Of a stretch of DNA of 64,000 nucleotides, positions 61,701-64,000 are shown in pieces. Position 1 is the first letter of the stretch; every line of letters starts with the position of its first letter. The translations under genes were made by a program, and so were the position numbers. The DNA is from Dendrophyllia cribrosa (lineage: Eukaryota > Cnidaria > Anthozoa > Scleractinia > Dendrophylliidae), in assembly GCA_024195265.1 (NCBI GenBank), contig JAJLRJ010000010.1:39828298-39892297 (forward strand), given 5' to 3'. The notes beneath the pieces are model-generated. The model was not told the DNA's origin. It ran no database searches and saw nothing but the letters and a program-made list of their open reading frames with translations.

Positions 61701-61859
61701 ATCGAGAAAGGAAAGGACCACAAGGACTGCTGTTAATTACCTTGTTTGCACTGCTATGAAGTCCATTAATTCTTCATATCCCAGTTTATCAGTGTATTGA
61801 ATGTAATCATCGCTTGACTTGCTCAAGTGGAGATTAATCACTGGAAACGTTTTTCCCTT
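49556..61859 (-). CDS. TXNDC16: Thioredoxin domain-containing protein 16 (TXNDC16), last 13 exons
   Basis: The 5' end lies beyond the right window edge. Exons, 5' to 3': 61859-61741, 61309-61146, 58947-58795, 57921-57865, 55251-55137, 54747-54679, 54008-53872, 53773-53689, 52790-52649, 52103-51943, 51270-51177, 50989-50896 and 49824-49556. They join without a stop to 552 residues and TAA. Seen: an acidic linker (about 60-105); a thioredoxin fold (about 118-230) with LLVVDFFQPWDARC, AFLQLYVDAATSL, LARVNCYDWSDVC and YPTIKMFRKG; further thioredoxin-like modules containing RPLLIVFR and LPALVMVNHD; EWKPLLEGYDFLRMID; then a Glu/Lys-rich tail ending KRDEL. Known: TXNDC16 (ERp90) is an ER protein with several thioredoxin-like domains lacking the usual CxxC. 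Here the active-site position reads DARC. RDEL implies KDEL-receptor retrieval and hence ER lumen residence. Catalytic activity is doubtful. Confidence 0.88.
49940..50330. repeat. Degenerate minisatellite (cttagagaggtgtctgt)
   Basis: About 20 imperfect copies of a roughly 16-20 bp unit, in the last TXNDC16 intron. Confidence 0.8.
50600..50850 (+). repeat. Satellite-related copies (long subfamily)
   Basis: One and a half units: agttctaacttttgagtctg, tgtgaccattcaaatgaaac, ending agctaaagggttaa. Confidence 0.75.
50896..50989 (-). CDS. TXNDC16: TXNDC16 exon
   Basis: Acceptor tatttcag, donor gttgat. GAVYHYKGSEVSKPAVLNWV, the C-terminal helix of the module. Confidence 0.83.
51177..51270 (-). CDS. 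TXNDC16: TXNDC16 exon
   Basis: Acceptor ctctttcag, donor gttggt. Contains GDTLPALVMVNHDK. Confidence 0.83.
51395..51667. repeat. Dispersed repeat with C-tract end (copy 2)
   Basis: Begins gggggtggggggtactccc, contains tagggtagggtttttagg, and ends in tacccctccccc and a 33-nt C run (51635-51667). Confidence 0.6.
51943..52103 (-). CDS. TXNDC16: TXNDC16 exon
   Basis: Acceptor cctttcag, donor gtaagt. Begins GELTPFNLPMYLPYKRPLLI, the strand-start of another thioredoxin-like module. Confidence 0.83.
52649..52790 (-). CDS. TXNDC16: TXNDC16 exon
   Basis: Acceptor ttctacag, donor gtaagt. YGLRLPALLAFKRNDPYQAM through FVHRSSIPSF. Confidence 0.83.
53373..53468. repeat. (ATTGC)n array
   Basis: Pentanucleotide repeat attgcattgc with minor variants, in a TXNDC16 intron. 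Confidence 0.9.
53526..53688. repeat. (GCAAT)n array, inverted relative to neighbour
   Basis: caatgcaatg units on the same strand, the reverse complement of the preceding array and decaying toward the exon at 53689. Confidence 0.88.
53689..53773 (-). CDS. TXNDC16: TXNDC16 exon
   Basis: Acceptor atttgcag, donor gtaagt. EFTAYKSAAQSLHSKFLLGY. A pentanucleotide array abuts its donor. Confidence 0.83.
53872..54008 (-). CDS. TXNDC16: TXNDC16 exon
   Basis: Acceptor ttctcatag, donor gtatac. Contains LKSKDEVEMFFDGKLPKLAK and IALVGMFMDENVQ. Confidence 0.83.
54105..54660 (-). repeat. 106-bp satellite array C
   Basis: About five units in reverse orientation: cagactcaaaagttagaacc, ccaccttgtacagcataata, ccacaggaaagtactgctca. 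In a TXNDC16 intron. Confidence 0.9.
54679..54747 (-). CDS. TXNDC16: TXNDC16 exon
   Basis: 69 bp; acceptor cctacag, donor gtaagc. RKGSDDIIYNGPLDSGHLTK, the end of the thioredoxin fold. Confidence 0.83.
55137..55251 (-). CDS. TXNDC16: TXNDC16 exon (VNCYDWSDVC)
   Basis: Acceptor cgcgcag, donor gtgagt. Core strand and helix with the cis-Pro region YPTIKMF. Confidence 0.88.
55330..55470. repeat. Dispersed repeat with ctagccct palindrome (copy 2)
   Basis: cgtttcgagcgctagccctt, then aagcgaagggctagccctcg and aaacatcagcttttttaatc. Related to 11835-11960. Confidence 0.6.
55815..55860. repeat. Hairpin ggccaccatcttggtgtacc
   Basis: Arms ggccaccatcttggtgtacc and ggtacaccaagatggcc around gaggt. Confidence 0.85.
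56400..57390. repeat. Two long-unit tandem repeats
   Basis: A 221-bp unit (2 copies; anchor gaactttgtccttatagaaa) is followed by a 225-237 bp unit (3 copies; anchor gtttaaa(t/a)aatattagtt). In a TXNDC16 intron. Confidence 0.75.
57865..57921 (-). CDS. TXNDC16: TXNDC16 exon (active-site position)
   Basis: 57 bp; acceptor attttag, donor gtaaac. WDARCKAFLQLYVDAATSL: the CxxC position is DxxC. Confidence 0.85.
   Translation of the reverse strand, partial: GMHVAKLSYNFMLMPLRV
58021..58410 (+). mobile_element. SINE/LINE-tail-like repeat
   Basis: Structured tail: gcgccatgagacatgtgata and gtgcgctatattt, with upstream ctcgtccccaggccttcaaa. The family ending is typical of short retroelements. Confidence 0.4.
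58651..58713. repeat. (ATT)n microsatellite
   Basis: About 20 uninterrupted units in a TXNDC16 intron, near a splice donor. Confidence 0.95.
58795..58947 (-). CDS. TXNDC16: TXNDC16 exon (thioredoxin fold start)
   Basis: Acceptor tctttcag, donor gtaagc. Ends LLVVDFFQP plus T, the first base of the active-site Trp codon. Confidence 0.85.
59522..60724 (+). mobile_element. Mutator-like non-autonomous element carrying helicase fragment
   Basis: Ends CATTCTCGTCCCCAGAGC (59522-59539) and its complement (60707-60724); target duplication AGAGATTAC at 59513-59521 and 60725-60733. A second copy of the left end is at 59700-59717. A plus-strand ORF within resembles a helicase fragment (see 59760-59980). 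Nine-bp duplication points to MuDR-type transposition. Confidence 0.85.
59760..59980 (+). pseudogene. RecQ-like helicase fragment, degraded
   Basis: The frame reads HRAEKERRKALRAAVKKKYC followed by LRILPTGFRKSSI. The spacing and LPTGF.KSxI match a Walker A region, but the glycine before Lys is Arg, which should abolish nucleotide binding. No motif II (DExH) was found. Confidence 0.45.
61146..61309 (-). CDS. TXNDC16: TXNDC16 exon (acidic linker)
   Basis: Acceptor tgttcaag, donor gtatgt. SIKKPVLLPASLSDEVPILL followed by a run rich in D and E. Confidence 0.82.
61386..61690. repeat. 75-82 bp tandem repeat, four units
   Basis: Anchor ccctggatgggatgctagtc at about 61394, 61476, 61550 and 61630. 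In a TXNDC16 intron. Confidence 0.85.
61741..61859 (-). CDS. TXNDC16: TXNDC16 exon (first in window)
   Basis: Acceptor ttcattatag, donor gtaatt. Begins KGKTFPVINLHLSKSSDDYI and ends in DFIAVQT plus two bases. Confidence 0.8.
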
Positions 61860-61864
61860 CTATA

Positions 61865-63405
61865 ATGAATTAGAATTTAAGGTAATGTTATAAGATTTGA
61901 ATATCTCCTTAATATACTAATTGTCCAGCGCATAACCAAATAAAAATCTCATTGATAAAACATGTTTGGCAAGTTACTTAGGCACAGAGTTTCCTTGTGT
62001 GGACTCATCAGTTTAGTATGCTAGGGTTCTGACAGAGTGCGTGGGTGCGGGACCACACAATTCGGTCAAACCCACACAATTCTGCACAATTCGTAAAAAT
62101 CAGCAAGATCCCACACAATACTGAAAGATTTGCGCAAAATTTTAATTAAATTAGGTATTTCTATTGATTACCAAGATTTCTAGAAACATTTTGGGCTATT
62201 TTCAGGCTATTTCCCTTCTAAAACAATCGAGAAATTCCTCACTTTCCTCGAACAGCTCGAGCAGATACAAAAAACAACAAGGCATTCTCTTTGCTGTCCT
62301 GGGCACTATAGTCATCCGACTTTCTACTGTATTTTTCGCGCAGCTTTTTAGTTATCATTTTATGTCGTTTTTCTTAGCATCCGGTCGATATTTTTTTGAG
62401 CACTTTCGCTTCCTTGTTCAGTTTAATATGTCGGGGACCGAAGCAGAAACACCGAAGAAATGTACCATTGCACCGAAATGAATGCCACTGTGCATGTCTG
62501 AATTATTTTCGCAAAGAACTGTTAGAGTTTGCAAATCGACAAACTAACTTTTAAAGTGCTGGAACTTCGGACTGTCAGGAGAAAATTATTAATTTCTGAT
62601 CAGAATTCTGGATTCTCCTTTGAGGCTAAATTGCAGAATACCTGGCCTACTAAAATAATATCCAACTTAAGAGAACTGCTTCCGCAGTCCCGCAGTTGTG
62701 TTCTCATGCTGCTCCCACAGTCCCATAGTCATCAAAATGATAACAACTCCATACATGTATACTCCTCGGTCTAAAACCGTGTCATGTGAAAGGTAGCTGG
62801 ATTACACAGATATTCTTCGTTCTAAAGGCAAGTTACACCAAAGGTTAATGGAGTACATGGATATTTCTCGTTCCAAAAACTTGTTATGCGAAAGGTGGTT
62901 CATTCCTTGACTATGGGTCTGCAGGACTGTGGGAGTACTCGTTTAACTAGACTTAACTATTCAACATATAGTTTGGTGACTGCGGGACTGCAGGAGCAGT
63001 ACATTATTTTAGTGCAGTTCAAAATTGGCCAAGTATTCTGCAATCGCTCCACCAAGGGATTTGATTTTTTCAATCAAGTGAAAGACATTTTCATTCAGGA
63101 AAATGCTCTATGATCTATAAAAGTTTTGTGAGAAAAACAAACATGATATCAAATTACATTTTAGCAAGCAATTTGCATACATCTCGGGGTTGTGTTTTTG
63201 CGGCAAACTTTCAAAGAAATTGTATGAACCTTGGAAATTATTCACACTACATAAAATGTACAGATTTTACATAAAGGAACTCGCTCAGATCGGAAACATT
63301 TTATTTTGAGGTGGTATGGTTTTACCCGATTGAGTTCATCATGTCTAAGGCTTAAAAAAAGGGTTTATTCTGCCTGCCGGCAATGCTTGTAAAAATCGCT
63401 TATTC
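61865..63405. other. TXNDC16 intron, no exon seen
   Basis: No segment fits the upstream phase with acceptor and donor. About three loose 60-bp repeats at 62750-62905 (gaaaggtagctgg/gaaaggtggttc). Confidence 0.4.
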
Positions 63406-63408
63406 TGC

Positions 63409-63645
63409 TCGAAATTCTGCGCAGACACCTAAATTCTGCTTGAACATCTGAATTCTGCTCGAACACTTAAATTCTACTCGGGCACCTAAATTCTGCTCGA
63501 ACACTTAAATTCTGATTGGACACCTAAATTCTGCTTGGACACCTAAATCCTGCTTGGACACCTAAATTTTGCTTGGACACCTAAATTCTGCTTGGACACC
63601 TAAATTCTGCTTGGACACTTAAATTCTGCTCGAATTTCGCTCGGT
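63409..63645. repeat. 19-bp minisatellite (ctaaattctgcttggacac)
   Basis: About 12 tandem units with few substitutions. Confidence 0.92.
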
Positions 63646-63738
63646 ACCCGAAAAATTCTTGGCCCATCGGGCCGATAAATTTATTTTCACAAAATAGAAG
63701 GGAGCCTGGGACTTAAATATAACCCTCATACAGTATAA

Positions 63739-64000
63739 CTATTTAATAGGGTCAGTATGGGCATCATGCCTAGAGTTGCTCACTATTCGTAATGCACGCT
63801 TCTGTAAAATAACTAATCCTTTGAAGCTAAGATTAGTTTTGTAGGTGGAACCCCAAACTAAGTTACAATAATATAGATATGGAAGGATCATTGAATTGTA
63901 CAGGGTACGAAGAAAGTGCACAGCTAAATTGACTGATGCAAAACTAAATTGTAATGCATCTTACTTTGTATAAGATCATTGTAGCTAATAATCACATTAA
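63739..64000 (-). mobile_element. LINE reverse transcriptase C-terminal fragment
   Basis: The minus strand reads FASVNLAVHFLRTLYNSMIL then PYLYYCNLVWGSTYKTNL and LQKRALRIVSNS. This is the thumb/C-terminal region of CR1/jockey-type reverse transcriptase. It continues past the window edge on its 5' side. Confidence 0.75.

Noticed and set aside
63409..63645. CRISPR-like regular repeats
   Set aside because: Units are directly adjacent with no unique spacers and the genome is eukaryotic; simple minisatellite.

Overview
The window is animal nuclear DNA, AT-rich and dense in introns. The small genes sit in large introns full of short terminal-inverted-repeat elements (MITEs), foldback elements, tRNA-derived SINEs, LINE tails and satellites. 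The gene repertoire (a death-domain TNF receptor, TXNDC16, a UCP5-type mitochondrial carrier, an intronless wax ester synthase/DGAT-like gene) and the repeat styles suggest a cnidarian, most likely a stony coral. This is inference from pattern recognition, not a database match. One assembly gap (500 N, 22623-23122) lies inside or just after a gene.

Layout from left to right. At 919-3597 (+) are the last four exons of a mitochondrial carrier. At 7441-5807 (-), converging on it, is a complete intronless 544-residue WS/DGAT-like acyltransferase. At 10503-22169 (+), divergent from it, are six exons of an unrecognised coiled-coil protein whose 3' end runs into the gap. At 43086-27069 (-) is a complete seven-exon, 429-residue TNF receptor: signal peptide, four cysteine-rich domains, one membrane helix and a C-terminal death domain, the architecture of p75NTR/TNFRSF16. 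At 61859-49556 (-) are the last 13 exons (552 residues) of TXNDC16, an ER thioredoxin-fold protein ending in RDEL; its 5' exons lie beyond the right edge. All exon chains were joined by hand from GT-AG sites and phase; within each chain every junction keeps the reading frame.

The genes show no sign of acting in one pathway. Their proteins belong in mitochondria (carrier), ER (TXNDC16), membrane lipid metabolism (acyltransferase) and the cell surface (death receptor).

The rest is repeat-rich. Several elements can be delimited exactly by target-site duplications: 59522-60724 (9 bp), 20277-20399 (9 bp), 38031-38710 (8 bp), 43394-45053 (7 bp), four TTAA-flanked MITEs, and TA-flanked elements at 23535-23661 and 29095-30451. 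Two different inverted-repeat elements (20016-21679 and 59522-60724) both enclose decayed fragments resembling a RecQ/DEAD helicase Walker A region. This is the most unusual pattern in the window. A 106-bp satellite occurs as three arrays, and a related longer repeat is scattered as single copies.
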